A stretch of 64,000 nt of DNA from Halogranum amylolyticum (lineage in GTDB: Archaea; Halobacteriota; Halobacteria; Halobacteriales; Haloferacaceae), in the NCBI RefSeq assembly GCF_900110465.1, contig NZ_FODV01000006.1, positions 62,001 to 126,000 on the forward strand, given 5' to 3'. The first letter of the stretch is position 1. The number at the start of each line of letters is the position of its first letter. The notes beneath the pieces are model-generated. The model did no database searches. It was not told the DNA's origin and saw nothing but the letters and a program-made list of their open reading frames with translations. The position numbers and the translations under genes are program-made. Below, in pieces: positions 20,686 through 28,601 of the stretch.

Positions 20686-21180
20686 TCAGTCCATCCGCGT
20701 CTTCTCGCGACCGTCGGAGTGCGGCGTCAGGTTGCCGTGTTCGTCGATCTCGCCCATGACGATGCGGGTCGAGGAGATGCGGTCGCCGTCCTCGGCGGGG
20801 ACGTGTTCGACGATCTCGAGTCGGAGCGGCGGCAACCCCTTTTCTTCGCGAATCTCGTTGACACGTTCGCCGCCGCCCACCGTCTCCGGTGAGACGATGA
20901 GGGCGTCGAACCCCGCCTCGGTGGCGATGCCGGTCGGTTCCTCGAGTCTCCGAACCGAGAACTCGCGGTCGTGGCGGTCGGCGAACGTGGCGAGTTCGGC
21001 CCGCAGGTCGCGCTCTCGCTCGTCGTAGGGACGGACGAACCGGTCGACGTGTCTCGTCTTCGGGGCGAGTTCGTCGGACGTGAGTCCGACCGTCACGTCG
21101 CCGAGTGCGAACGCCCGGTCGAACAGCGCGCGGTGACCGTCGTGGATCGGGTCGAAAGTCCCGCCGAGCGCGACGTTCAT
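20686..21180 (-). CDS. coaD: phosphopantetheine adenylyltransferase (archaeal)
   Basis: Nucleotidyltransferase of 164 residues that adenylates 4'-phosphopantetheine in coenzyme A synthesis. The N-terminal ALGGTFDPIHDGHRALF contains the HxGH-type motif (here HDGH) and the C-terminal DRISSTRIVMGEID is the ISSTR motif; both contact ATP. Length matches the archaeal COG1019 form. The ATG at 21180 is the only sensible start. It is convergent with the TFB-like gene and lies downstream of the HTH regulator on the same strand. Confidence 0.9.
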   Translation of the reverse strand: MNVALGGTFDPIHDGHRALFDRAFALGDVTVGLTSDELAPKTRHVDRFVRPYDERERDLRAELATFADRHDREFSVRRLEEPTGIATEAGFDALIVSPETVGGGERVNEIREEKGLPPLRLEIVEHVPAEDGDRISSTRIVMGEIDEHGNLTPHSDGREKTRMD

Positions 21181-21254
21181 ATCTCGGCGTAGATGCGGTA
21201 GAACTTAAACCGGTCGGGTGACCGATGCCGACTCCTCGCTCCGAGTGGGGCCGT

Positions 21255-21773
21255 CTATTGTTCCGTCTCGTCGCCGCGGACGGTGATCGTCACCGGTCCG
21301 TCCTCGCCGTCTCGGTCCTCGTCGTCGAGTCGCCGATCGAGGTTAAACACCGTGTTCAGCTGCTCTTGGACCTGACCGACCGCACCGCGGACGAGGTCGC
21401 TCGGGGCGATCGCCTCGTACTCGTAGGGGTTGTTGCCCGCGCCGGCGCTCTGGCGTTTCTGCCGCGAGACGATCTCCTCGTCGTGGAGCTCCGCGAGCGC
21501 CTCCCGGACGGTCGACGGGTAGAGCCCGGTCCCGTCGGCGATCTCCTCGCTCGTGCTCTCGGGGTGTTTCCGGAGGTAGACGTAGATACGGGCCCGCGTC
21601 TCGGTGTCGAGTAGCCACGCCAGCAGGTCGACCACGCTCTGGTCGAACTCCTCGACGGCCCGGTCGGCGCTCTCCTCGATCCGCTCGCGTGCCGTGCGGA
21701 CCTCGTCGGTCGCGGTCTCGTCTCCGGAGTCGGTCTCGTCGCGGGGGTCGTCAGGAGCGTCATCTGCAGCCAT
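21255..21773 (-). CDS. winged-helix transcriptional regulator
   Basis: Protein of 172 residues. After a 50-residue acidic N-terminus rich in D and T, the region WLLDTETRARIYVYLRKHPESTSEEIADGTGLYPSTVREALAELHDEEIVSR is a clear winged helix-turn-helix, like ArsR/TrmB-type regulators. The C-terminal part (LVRGAVGQVQEQLNTVFNLDRRL) looks like a dimerisation helix. The ATG at 21773 gives the conserved acidic start; the frame stays open upstream into the gshA spacer. It follows gshA on the same strand by 64 bases and may be coexpressed with it. Target genes are not visible. Confidence 0.8.
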   Translation of the reverse strand: MAADDAPDDPRDETDSGDETATDEVRTARERIEESADRAVEEFDQSVVDLLAWLLDTETRARIYVYLRKHPESTSEEIADGTGLYPSTVREALAELHDEEIVSRQKRQSAGAGNNPYEYEAIAPSDLVRGAVGQVQEQLNTVFNLDRRLDDEDRDGEDGPVTITVRGDETEQ

Positions 21774-21837
21774 GTGTTCTGCACCGCAGGTCAGAACTAC
21801 GCCGGGAAAAACGTTTGCTTGTCGTGAGCACCGGGTT

Positions 21838-22914
21838 TCAGAGTAGAACGGACCTGCAGAGCGCGTCGACGCCCTCGTCGTCGTGGATGCGACGCTGTCG
21901 TTCGGCACCGCTCTCCCGGTCGAAGAGATCACGGAGCCCCGAGACGCCGAGTCGGTCGCACTCGTCGTCGACGAACGTCGCGAGGTCGACCGTCTCCTCC
22001 GAGGATTGGTCGACGAAACTGGCCTCACGACCGTAGCGCATCGCCCGCCACTTGTTCTCGTCGAGCAGCTCGCGGCGGATATCGGTGCCCGATTCGCCGT
22101 CCTCGTACCGTTCGGCGAGGTCCATCACGAGCGCGTGGACGTACTCGACGAACGCGAAGACGACCTCGGGGTCCGACTGTCCGTCCGGCGTCCGGACCTC
22201 GACCGTCCCATGGCCGGTGTGCGGGCGGACGTCGTACCAGAGTTCGCCGCGGTCGTTGATCGAGCCGAGTTCGACCATCCGGCGTTCGAACCGCTGGAAC
22301 GCCTCGAAATCCTCGAACGCCGTCGGCATCCCCGTGTTGGGGAGTCCCTCGAAGATCTTCGCCCGCGCCGACTGGAGACCGGTGTCGAACCCGTTCCAGT
22401 ACGGCGAGTTCGCCGACAGTGCCAGCATCGGCGGGAGATACCACCGGAGTTCGTTGGCGATCCACGTCGCCTTGTCGGCGTCGTCGACGCCGACGTGGAC
22501 GTGGAAGCCGGCCGTCGTGTTCCGGTGCTGCGGGTACTGGATCCGGTCGAGCTGTGCGCGGTAGCGGTCCTTCTGTGCGTGGTCGAGTTCGCGCCACTTG
22601 GCCATCGGATGCAGCCCCGCGCCCGCGATCCGGTAGCCGTGGTTCTCGGCGTGTTCGACGAGTGCGTCTCTGACAGACGAGATCGCCTCGGAAGCGTCGT
22701 CGAGGCGTTCGATGAGCGGCGTCTGCGTCTCGATGGTGAACTGGAACAGTTCGTGGTCGAGGCGTCCCACGAGCGGTTCCGGGGGGTCGTCGTCCCCGTA
22801 CACAAGATCGTCGATCCCCGAGGTCGGCCGTCCCGTGTCGTCGACAATGTAGAACTCCTCTTCGACTCCGAGCGTTCCGAGCCGCGTGAACGACTCCGGC
22901 GACCCTAACTCCAT
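21838..22914 (-). CDS. gshA: glutamate--cysteine ligase (GCS2 family)
   Basis: Enzyme of 358 residues that forms gamma-glutamylcysteine, the main low-molecular-weight thiol of haloarchaea. The family start [12 protein letters not shown], the metal-binding and substrate segments [34 protein letters not shown], and [11 protein letters not shown] are present, as is [18 protein letters not shown]. All are features of the YbdK/GCS2 carboxylate-amine ligases. Haloarchaea use gamma-glutamylcysteine rather than glutathione. It is upstream of the winged-helix regulator. The ATG at 22914 directly precedes the conserved start. Confidence 0.9.
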   Translation of the reverse strand: MELGSPESFTRLGTLGVEEEFYIVDDTGRPTSGIDDLVYGDDDPPEPLVGRLDHELFQFTIETQTPLIERLDDASEAISSVRDALVEHAENHGYRIAGAGLHPMAKWRELDHAQKDRYRAQLDRIQYPQHRNTTAGFHVHVGVDDADKATWIANELRWYLPPMLALSANSPYWNGFDTGLQSARAKIFEGLPNTGMPTAFEDFEAFQRFERRMVELGSINDRGELWYDVRPHTGHGTVEVRTPDGQSDPEVVFAFVEYVHALVMDLAERYEDGESGTDIRRELLDENKWRAMRYGREASFVDQSSEETVDLATFVDDECDRLGVSGLRDLFDRESGAERQRRIHDDEGVDALCRSVLL

Positions 22915-22985
22915 TGCCCGCTCCTTCGAGTCGGCCCATTAAATAGGTCTTGGCATCGCGAGCACGGCGTGTAGCCCCGCTCGCG

Positions 22986-23669
22986 TCACCTGTACGTGGC
23001 GTCGAAGAACGCCACCTCGAGGTGGACGGCCCGCGTGAAAAGCGAGGCGACGCGTCGCTGTCGACGCGGGGCGAGCGTCGGACCCAGCGCGTCGAGTTCG
23101 TCGCGGAGCCACGAGACGAAGGCCGCGAACGCCGGGTCGTCGTGGAGCGTCACCCACTCCCGGTAGTAGAACGGTTCGTCGGGCGCGTCGACCGACTCCG
23201 CCCAGGTGAGATACACCCACTCGACCGGGAGCAACACCGCGAGCGTCTCGGCGTAGTCGCCGGTCGTCGCCGCACGACAGAGCAGGTCCCGCAGCGCCGC
23301 GGTCGGTTCAGCCAGCGGCGGGTTCTCGTAGCGGTCGGGGACGACGCCCAGCGCCTCGAACGACCGCTCGAAGTAATCGTCCTCCTCGTCGGTGACCGTG
23401 TCGAGGAACTCGACGAGTCGGCGTTTCTGTCTCATCGTCGGTGCTTGTCCGACACCGTAGCCGACGAGGCTGACGAGCGTGTCGACGAAAGCGTAGTCCT
23501 GGACGAGGTAGTCGGCGTAGGCGTCGGGGTCGAGCGACCCGTCGGCGAGATCGCGGGTGAACGGATGCGTCGTCGCCTCCGTCCACGCCGGTTCCGACCG
23601 GGCGCGGAGCCACTCGGTGAACCGCGTCTCGTCGCTCTCGTCGAAGTCGGTGAACCCGGAGACGGTCAC
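22986..23669 (-). CDS. TenA-family protein lacking the catalytic cysteine
   Basis: Protein of 227 residues of the all-helical TenA/thiaminase II fold. The conserved YLVQDYAFVD (Asp near 58), QAPTMRQKRRLVEF and LLPVEWVYLTWAE are visible. At the place of the catalytic Cys of TenA_C enzymes it has Val149-Glu150, so it belongs to the cysteine-less TenA_E-like group, whose members in other organisms act on aminopyrimidine degradation products. The GTG start at 23669 overlaps the stop of the upstream tenA gene by four bases, so they are translationally coupled. Confidence 0.8.
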   Translation of the reverse strand: MTVSGFTDFDESDETRFTEWLRARSEPAWTEATTHPFTRDLADGSLDPDAYADYLVQDYAFVDTLVSLVGYGVGQAPTMRQKRRLVEFLDTVTDEEDDYFERSFEALGVVPDRYENPPLAEPTAALRDLLCRAATTGDYAETLAVLLPVEWVYLTWAESVDAPDEPFYYREWVTLHDDPAFAAFVSWLRDELDALGPTLAPRRQRRVASLFTRAVHLEVAFFDATYR

Positions 23670-24331
23670 ACCGACCACCCCTCTAACTGCCAGGCGGCGT
23701 CCCAGAACTCGTACTCGTAGCGCGCCGACGTGAGAAACAGCTCCCGGTAGCGCTCGCGGTCCTCGGGGGTCGACGACGCCGCCACGTCGTCCATCAGTTC
23801 CTTGCACCACTCGGTGAGTTCGGTGAACTCGTCGCTGCTGTAGGTTCGCACCCACTCGGCGTACCGCTCCTCGTCGGGGAGGCCGTCCTCGCGGAGTCGG
23901 AGCCCGGTGTCGTTGAACCCCCACATACAGGGGAGGAGCGCGGCGACGAGGTCGCCGAACGTCCCCAGCGCGGCGGTCCGGACCAGAAAGTCGGTGTAGC
24001 CTCGCGTGGTCGGCGACGCCGCCGTCTCCTCTAGGTCCGTCTCGGTGATGCCGAAGTCGGCGGCGTACTCCCGGTGGAGCTCCATCTCGGTGTGGAGCGT
24101 CTCCGAGAGCAGCGTCGCGAACGTCTCCATCCGGTCCAGCGTCGGTGCCTGTGCCGCTCCGAGCGCGAACAGACGACAGTAGTCGACGAGGTAGACGTAG
24201 TCCTGTCGCAGCCAGTATCGGAACCGCTCTTCGTCGAGCGTCCCGTCGCCGATGCCTTCGACCATCGGGTGGTCGTAGATGGCCGTCCAGATCTCGTCGG
24301 CGTCGTCGCGGAGGCTGTCGGTGAACGCCAT
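23666..24331 (-). CDS. tenA: TenA family aminopyrimidine aminohydrolase (thiaminase II type)
   Basis: Protein of 221 residues of the TenA family, which releases or salvages the pyrimidine part of thiamin. Asp44 in LRQDYVYLVDYCR, Cys135 in LLPCMWGF, and Glu206/208 in ARYEYEFWDAAW sit at the positions of the Bacillus subtilis TenA active-site residues, so this copy should be catalytic. It is the first gene of a two-gene unit with a cysteine-less paralogue. The upstream spacer on the minus strand contains TTCTATAGTTG, a possible promoter. No THI-box riboswitch was recognised. Confidence 0.85.
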   Translation of the reverse strand: MAFTDSLRDDADEIWTAIYDHPMVEGIGDGTLDEERFRYWLRQDYVYLVDYCRLFALGAAQAPTLDRMETFATLLSETLHTEMELHREYAADFGITETDLEETAASPTTRGYTDFLVRTAALGTFGDLVAALLPCMWGFNDTGLRLREDGLPDEERYAEWVRTYSSDEFTELTEWCKELMDDVAASSTPEDRERYRELFLTSARYEYEFWDAAWQLEGWSV

Positions 24332-24420
24332 AGCCGAGCGTTCGCGCCGACGACCAAAGTACCACCGGATAGTACAACTATAGAATACCAGTGCGAGAGG
24401 GAGGGAAAAAGCGAGCGGCG

Positions 24421-25068
24421 CTACCGGGGGCGGGCGACGACGCTGAGGTGGTCGTCGTGGAACCGGTCCAACCGAGCGGTCTCCAGTATCTCGAAGTGCT
24501 CTGCGAGTTCGTCGAGAACGTCGTCGAAGACGTCCGCGGGGTCGGCGGTCACGTCCTCACTGCGGGCCTTGATCGCCGCGAGCAGTCGGCCGTCCTCGCG
24601 GAGGAACTGCGCGTTGCGGGCGGCGACCTGTGCCTGCCCGCGAGTGGCGACGTCCTGGACGACGACGTCGACGTCGGCCTCGACGACGTGTGCGTAGCTC
24701 TCGGGTTTGCGAGCGTCCTTCAGGAGCGGAAAGAGGTTCTCGCGGTCCTCGGCGACGGCGACGAGGTCGCGGACGGGTCGGGGGGCGAACTCGACGGCGT
24801 AGGTCGGGCCGGCGAGGTCTGCGACGTGCGAGACGGTCGTCCCGCTCGCCGCGCCGAGGTAGAGCACCGTCTCGCCACCGCCGAGACCGGTATCCATCCC
24901 GAGTTCGAGCATTGCGCCGAGCTTCGACCGCCCTGCGTCCCAGACACGCCAGTCGCCGTCGGTCGGTTCGCCGTAGACCGGGAGTCCTCGCGTCGCGAGT
25001 CGGTCTCGCCCGTCGAAGCTTCGGCGTTCGACGCCTGCGGGAAGATCGTCGGGCCGTTCGTCGCTCAT
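24421..25068 (-). CDS. flpA: fibrillarin-like rRNA/tRNA 2'-O-methyltransferase
   Basis: Archaeal fibrillarin of 215 residues, the SAM-dependent methyltransferase of the C/D-box sRNP that modifies rRNA and tRNA. The SAM-binding loop VLYLGAASGTTVSHVAD, the AVEFAPRPVRDL segment and the VVVQDVATRGQAQVAARNA motif are typical. The N-terminal variable domain of about 60 residues is present. Its start overlaps the stop of nop5 by four bases (ATGA), so both partners of the complex are made from one message. The third component, L7Ae, is not in this window. Confidence 0.94.
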   Translation of the reverse strand: MSDERPDDLPAGVERRSFDGRDRLATRGLPVYGEPTDGDWRVWDAGRSKLGAMLELGMDTGLGGGETVLYLGAASGTTVSHVADLAGPTYAVEFAPRPVRDLVAVAEDRENLFPLLKDARKPESYAHVVEADVDVVVQDVATRGQAQVAARNAQFLREDGRLLAAIKARSEDVTADPADVFDDVLDELAEHFEILETARLDRFHDDHLSVVARPR

Positions 25069-25919
25069 TCGTCGTCACCCCCTTCGCCGCGGGCGCGGAT
25101 CGTCTCGATACGTTCCCGCAGGTCGTCGTGAAGCTCCCCCTTGAACTCGCCGCCGTAGTGGTCGACGCGGGCGGCGAGCGTGAGTTTCCCGGCGAACGCG
25201 CGGGCGGCGGACCCGCGGTCCTCACTCCGCGTCCCGCGGACGTACTCGTGAGTGAAGATGACACCGTGTTTCGGCGACGTCGCACGTCCTGCGAGGTGGG
25301 CGAACAGGGCGTCTTCGGCCCCGAGCACCTGCACCGTCCCGCTGGGTTTCTTCGCCAGTTCGTCGAGACCGCCGGCCAGCGACATGAGTCGGGCGGCGAG
25401 CACCGGACCGGCCATCTCCGCGAGGTTCGGCGCGACGTCGGGCGCGCGGCGCTCGATGAACTCTCGGAGGTCGTCGGCCTCGTCGGCGAGGTCGGCGACG
25501 CGACCAGCGAAGGAGACGACCGGCTCCTCGGCCGGCGACTCGGGGTTTCGCGTCGCTAGCTCACGTGCGTAGTCGACGCCCGTTCCGGCGTCGTCGAACA
25601 GCGTCCCCGCCCACTCCGCGAGGCGCTCGGCGAGTTCGTTGGCCGTCCGTTCGGCGTCGTCCATCGCGCGGACGGCGTGGACGAGCTGTTTGTCGTCGGC
25701 GCGTTCGCGTTCGACGACGGCCGCGCGGGCGGCAGCGATCGTCGCCTCGCGGAGCGTCGCGTAGTACGCCTCCTCGTCGGGCACGAAGCCTGCCTCGACG
25801 GCCAGCGTCGGCCAGTCGGCCGGGGCGTCGGCGCTTCCCTCTCGGATGCGCGTCGCCGCTTCGTCGGTCTCGTCGGGGTCGCCGGAAGAGAGGCCGGCGA
25901 ACCACGCGTCGGTCGTCAT
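25065..25919 (-). CDS. nop5: NOP5/NOP56 family C/D-box sRNP scaffold protein
   Basis: Protein of 284 residues. A central coiled-coil region is followed by the NOP domain with RAPDVAPNLAEMAGPVLAARL, GTVQVLGAEDALFAHL and PKHGVIFTHEYV, which bind the L7Ae-RNA interface. The N-terminal domain (about 1-90) would bind fibrillarin. It lacks the long charged tail of eukaryotic Nop56/58, as usual in archaea. It is the first gene of the nop5-flpA operon, and the four-base overlap gives stoichiometric translation. Confidence 0.93.
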   Translation of the reverse strand: MTTDAWFAGLSSGDPDETDEAATRIREGSADAPADWPTLAVEAGFVPDEEAYYATLREATIAAARAAVVERERADDKQLVHAVRAMDDAERTANELAERLAEWAGTLFDDAGTGVDYARELATRNPESPAEEPVVSFAGRVADLADEADDLREFIERRAPDVAPNLAEMAGPVLAARLMSLAGGLDELAKKPSGTVQVLGAEDALFAHLAGRATSPKHGVIFTHEYVRGTRSEDRGSAARAFAGKLTLAARVDHYGGEFKGELHDDLRERIETIRARGEGGDDE

Positions 25920-26064
25920 GGGTAGGAGTTCTCGCCCCCGGGATTAAACGTGCCTCGTTCGGTCGCTCCGGTCGACGACGCCACCCCAACTGTGAGGAGA
26001 CATATTAACTCGGCCCCACTCACTAAGGACGGCGTTTATTGCACCCGAGCGGCGACCTCCGGTT

Positions 26065-26469
26065 ATGACTCGATCGGGGTCACTGTCCCCGCGGTCGTCA
26101 CGCCCGCCTCACAGTAAGGCGGTCCTGTTCTGCCCTACCTGTGGGTACGCCGACCGCTTCGACGGCGACTGGGAGATCAGCGAGACGGACGACGCCGTGA
26201 CCTACTGCTGTCCGGCCTGTGACGAACTGGTCCAGCGACGTCCGGTGGTTGACGTCGACCCGGCGTCGTCGGCCGTCACAGCAGGGTCGACCTCGCGTGT
26301 CGACGGTGTCGCTCCCCGAGGACTCGAACGTTGGACGCGCGCGTGGTCGTCGTTGGACGGTCGCGTGGATACGGATGGTGGGACGAACGCGAGAGTAGCG
26401 TCGCCTACGGGGGGGACGCTGTCGTCACCAGAACACATTTGTAGAGCAGCGACGGCAGTTGTGTCATGA
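26065..26469 (+). CDS. haloarchaeal zinc-ribbon protein (DUF8106-like)
   Basis: Protein of 134 residues. The first half resembles haloarchaeal zinc-ribbon proteins: after a basic RSSRPPHSKAVLFCPTCGYADRF segment comes YCCPACDELVQRRP, giving paired CxxC knuckles about 28 residues apart. The second half (from about residue 62) is low-complexity, rich in S, T and R, with no recognisable fold, and may be poorly structured. The ATG at 26065 has a TATA-like GTTTATT about 30 bases upstream. Its stop overlaps the trpB start by four bases (ATGA). Confidence 0.6.
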   Translation: MTRSGSLSPRSSRPPHSKAVLFCPTCGYADRFDGDWEISETDDAVTYCCPACDELVQRRPVVDVDPASSAVTAGSTSRVDGVAPRGLERWTRAWSSLDGRVDTDGGTNARVASPTGGTLSSPEHICRAATAVVS

Positions 26470-27644
26470 GTGAACACGAGTCGTCAGGAGACGACGAGGG
26501 CGGCGAGTTCGGCGAGTTCGGCGGACGGCACGTCCCCGAGGTGATGGAGGAACCGCTCGACCAGTTGACCGAGGCGTTCGAGGCGATCGCCCAGACGCCC
26601 GAGTTTCACGCCGAGTTCCGGGAGATACTCGAACAGTACGCCGGGCGGCCGACGCCGCTCTACTACGCCGGGAATCTCTCCGAGGAGTACGGCGCGGACG
26701 TCTTCCTCAAGCGCGAGGACCTGCTGCACGGCGGCGCACACAAGATAAACAACGCCGTCGGACAAGCCCTGCTCGCGAAGAAGGCCGGGAAGGAACGCCT
26801 CATCGCGGAGACGGGCGCAGGCCAACACGGGACGGCGACGGCGATGGTCGGCGCGCTGTTCGGCCTCGACACCGAGATCTACATGGGCGAGAAGGACGCC
26901 GAGCGCCAGCGGATGAACGTCTTCCGGATGCGCCTGATGGGGGCGGAGGTCAACGAGGTCACCCGCGGAGGGAAGGGGCTGGCCGACGCCGTCGACGCCG
27001 CGCTCGAGGACTTCGCGCACAACGTCGACGACACCCACTACCTCGTCGGGTCGGTCGTCGGCCCGGACCCGTTCCCGCGGATGGTCCGGGAGTTTCAATC
27101 CGTTATCGGCGAGGAGGCCCGCAAACAGATTCAGGAGCAGACCGGGGGGTTGCCGGACGCCGCCGTCGCCTGCGTCGGCGGGGGGTCGAACGCCATCGGC
27201 CTCTTCCACGCCTTCCGCGAGGACGACGTGGCCTTCTACGGCGGCGAAGGCGGTGGGGAGGGCACGGACTCGAAGCGCCACGCCGCGCCGCTGGCGAAGG
27301 GGAAAGACGACGTCATCCACGGGATGCACACGAGAGTGATCGACGACGACGTGGAAGTGCACTCGGTCTCTGCCGGCCTCGACTACCCCGGCGTCGGCCC
27401 CGAACACGCGATGTTCCGCGCCGTCGGTCGCTGTGAGTACCGTGGCATCACCGACGACGAGGCGCTGGAGGCGTTCCGGACGCTCAGCGAGACGGAGGGG
27501 ATCATCCCCGCCCTGGAGTCGAGTCACGGTCTCGCGCTGGCGAAGCAGTTGGCCGAGGAGGGCGAACACGAGACCATCGTGGTGAACCTCTCGGGACGTG
27601 GCGACAAAGACATGGAGCAGGCCGCAGAACTGTTCGACCTGTAG
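26466..27644 (+). CDS. trpB: tryptophan synthase beta chain-like protein
   Basis: TrpB of 392 residues that would condense indole with serine. An acidic haloarchaeal N-terminus precedes GRHVPEVMEEPLDQL. The PLP lysine is in GGAHKINNA, the catalytic Glu in LIAETGAGQHG, the PLP phosphate loop in CVGGGSNAIG, and the indole-site segments SAGLDYPGVGPEHA and PALESSHGLA follow. Length and motifs match the TrpB1 class. No trpA or other trp gene adjoins, and it follows a zinc-ribbon gene with a four-base overlap. It may be a second TrpB or the sole one. Confidence 0.88.
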   Translation: MSEHESSGDDEGGEFGEFGGRHVPEVMEEPLDQLTEAFEAIAQTPEFHAEFREILEQYAGRPTPLYYAGNLSEEYGADVFLKREDLLHGGAHKINNAVGQALLAKKAGKERLIAETGAGQHGTATAMVGALFGLDTEIYMGEKDAERQRMNVFRMRLMGAEVNEVTRGGKGLADAVDAALEDFAHNVDDTHYLVGSVVGPDPFPRMVREFQSVIGEEARKQIQEQTGGLPDAAVACVGGGSNAIGLFHAFREDDVAFYGGEGGGEGTDSKRHAAPLAKGKDDVIHGMHTRVIDDDVEVHSVSAGLDYPGVGPEHAMFRAVGRCEYRGITDDEALEAFRTLSETEGIIPALESSHGLALAKQLAEEGEHETIVVNLSGRGDKDMEQAAELFDL

Positions 27645-27932
27645 TCGGTCGCGAGGACTGAGTTTCGTTCCGGCACGTGGCTGTGCGGCGGGCGGGACTG
27701 GAAGGGGACGCGCTGTCGACGAGGCACGACGATCACGAGACGCATCGCGTCTCGTGAGCCGATCAGAAATCTTTGATTTCTGATGACGACGCAAGCACCG
27801 CAGCGGCTGCGGAGAGCGAGGAGCGCAGCGAGGCGCGCGAGTCGACAGCGCGTGGGCTTTCGAGAGACTCTCGTGCTGACTAACTACAGAAGGAAGTGAG
27901 CACCGCCCATCGAAACAGACGAGCCGCGTCGA
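27645..27932. repeat. intergenic region with two tandem perfect hairpins
   Basis: About 315 bases without a gene follow trpB. Two adjacent perfect inverted repeats stand out: 27733-27757 (11-bp arms TCACGAGACGC, 3-base loop) and 27762-27784 (10-bp arms ATCAGAAATC, loop TTT). A tract of the type GAGCGAGGAGCGCAGCGAG and the short hairpin GAGAGACTCTC follow. The segment GGACTGGAAGGGG before the hairpins resembles dispersed haloarchaeal intergenic motifs known to me only informally. Function may be termination or a small mobile or repeat unit. Confidence 0.55.
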
Positions 27933-27959
27933 AAAGTGGACCTCGAGAACCTCGACTCT

Positions 27960-28130
27960 CTAGCCGAACTTCTCGAACGGCTGTTCACAGTCGTTGCAGT
28001 AGTGCATCGACCGGCAGAGCCCGGGGCCCTTCGGATGCTCGCGAACCGTCTCCGTCGACCCACAGTAGGGGCACTCCGCACCCTCCGTGTCCCCGCTGGT
28101 CGAAGTCGACGGGTCGAACGAACGTCTCAT
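27960..28130 (-). CDS. stand-alone PaaD-type zinc ribbon (56 aa)
   Basis: A 56-residue protein with CPYC (residues 20-23), Cys39, and CNDC (45-48) followed by EQPFEKFG. This matches the C-terminal zinc-ribbon tail of bacterial PaaD (pattern CPxCGSxxTV ... LCRSxxxCxxCxxPFxxF). The adjacent paaD gene lacks that tail, so the ribbon is encoded separately here. It lies 12 bases downstream of paaD on the same strand and is the last gene of the paa operon. Presumed role: Fe-S or iron delivery to the PaaA di-iron oxygenase together with PaaD. Confidence 0.75.
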   Translation of the reverse strand: MRRSFDPSTSTSGDTEGAECPYCGSTETVREHPKGPGLCRSMHYCNDCEQPFEKFG

Positions 28131-28142
28131 AGTTTCACCATC

Positions 28143-28601
28143 TCACACGCTCAGCCCGAACTCGCGCAGCTGTTCTCTCCCCTGTTCGGTCACCATGTTG
28201 ACGTTCCACGGCGGGTTGTAGCGCAGTTTCACCTCGGCCTCGTCGACGCCGGGAGCGGTCATCGCCGCACACCGGACGTCGTTGAGGATCATGTCCCGCG
28301 CCGGACAGCCGGTGTACGTCAGGGTCATCTCGACGGTCGCCTTCGTTCCGGCGGCTTCACCGTCTTCACGAGACCCCTCCGGCGGCTCGCTCTCTACGTC
28401 CACGTTGTAGATCAGCCCGAGGTCGACGACGCTGACGGGCATCTCGGGGTCCTGCACCTCGTACAGCGCCTCCCAGATGTCGGCCTCGACGCCCGTGGCA
28501 CCCTCACCGGTCTTCGGGAACGCCTCGGGTTTCTCGCCCGGCGCGTAGTCGGTGTAGGCGCACGCGTCCGACCCGACCGGCGCGCCCGACTCCATGCTCA
28601 T
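28143..28601 (-). CDS. paaD: phenylacetate-CoA epoxidase maturation protein PaaD (MIP18/DUF59 domain)
   Basis: Protein of 152 residues with a DUF59/MIP18 fold: EALYEVQDPEMPVSVVDLGLIYNVDV, then TLTYTGCPARDMILNDV with the conserved Cys, and VKLRYNPPWNVNMVTEQGREQL. The MIP18 family works in iron-sulfur assembly, and PaaD is needed for active phenylacetyl-CoA epoxidase in bacteria. An acidic insert near 90-105 is haloarchaeal. It ends with REFGLSV, right where bacterial PaaD continues into a zinc ribbon; that ribbon is the next gene. The start overlaps the paaC stop (ATGA). Confidence 0.9.
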   Translation of the reverse strand: MSMESGAPVGSDACAYTDYAPGEKPEAFPKTGEGATGVEADIWEALYEVQDPEMPVSVVDLGLIYNVDVESEPPEGSREDGEAAGTKATVEMTLTYTGCPARDMILNDVRCAAMTAPGVDEAEVKLRYNPPWNVNMVTEQGREQLREFGLSV

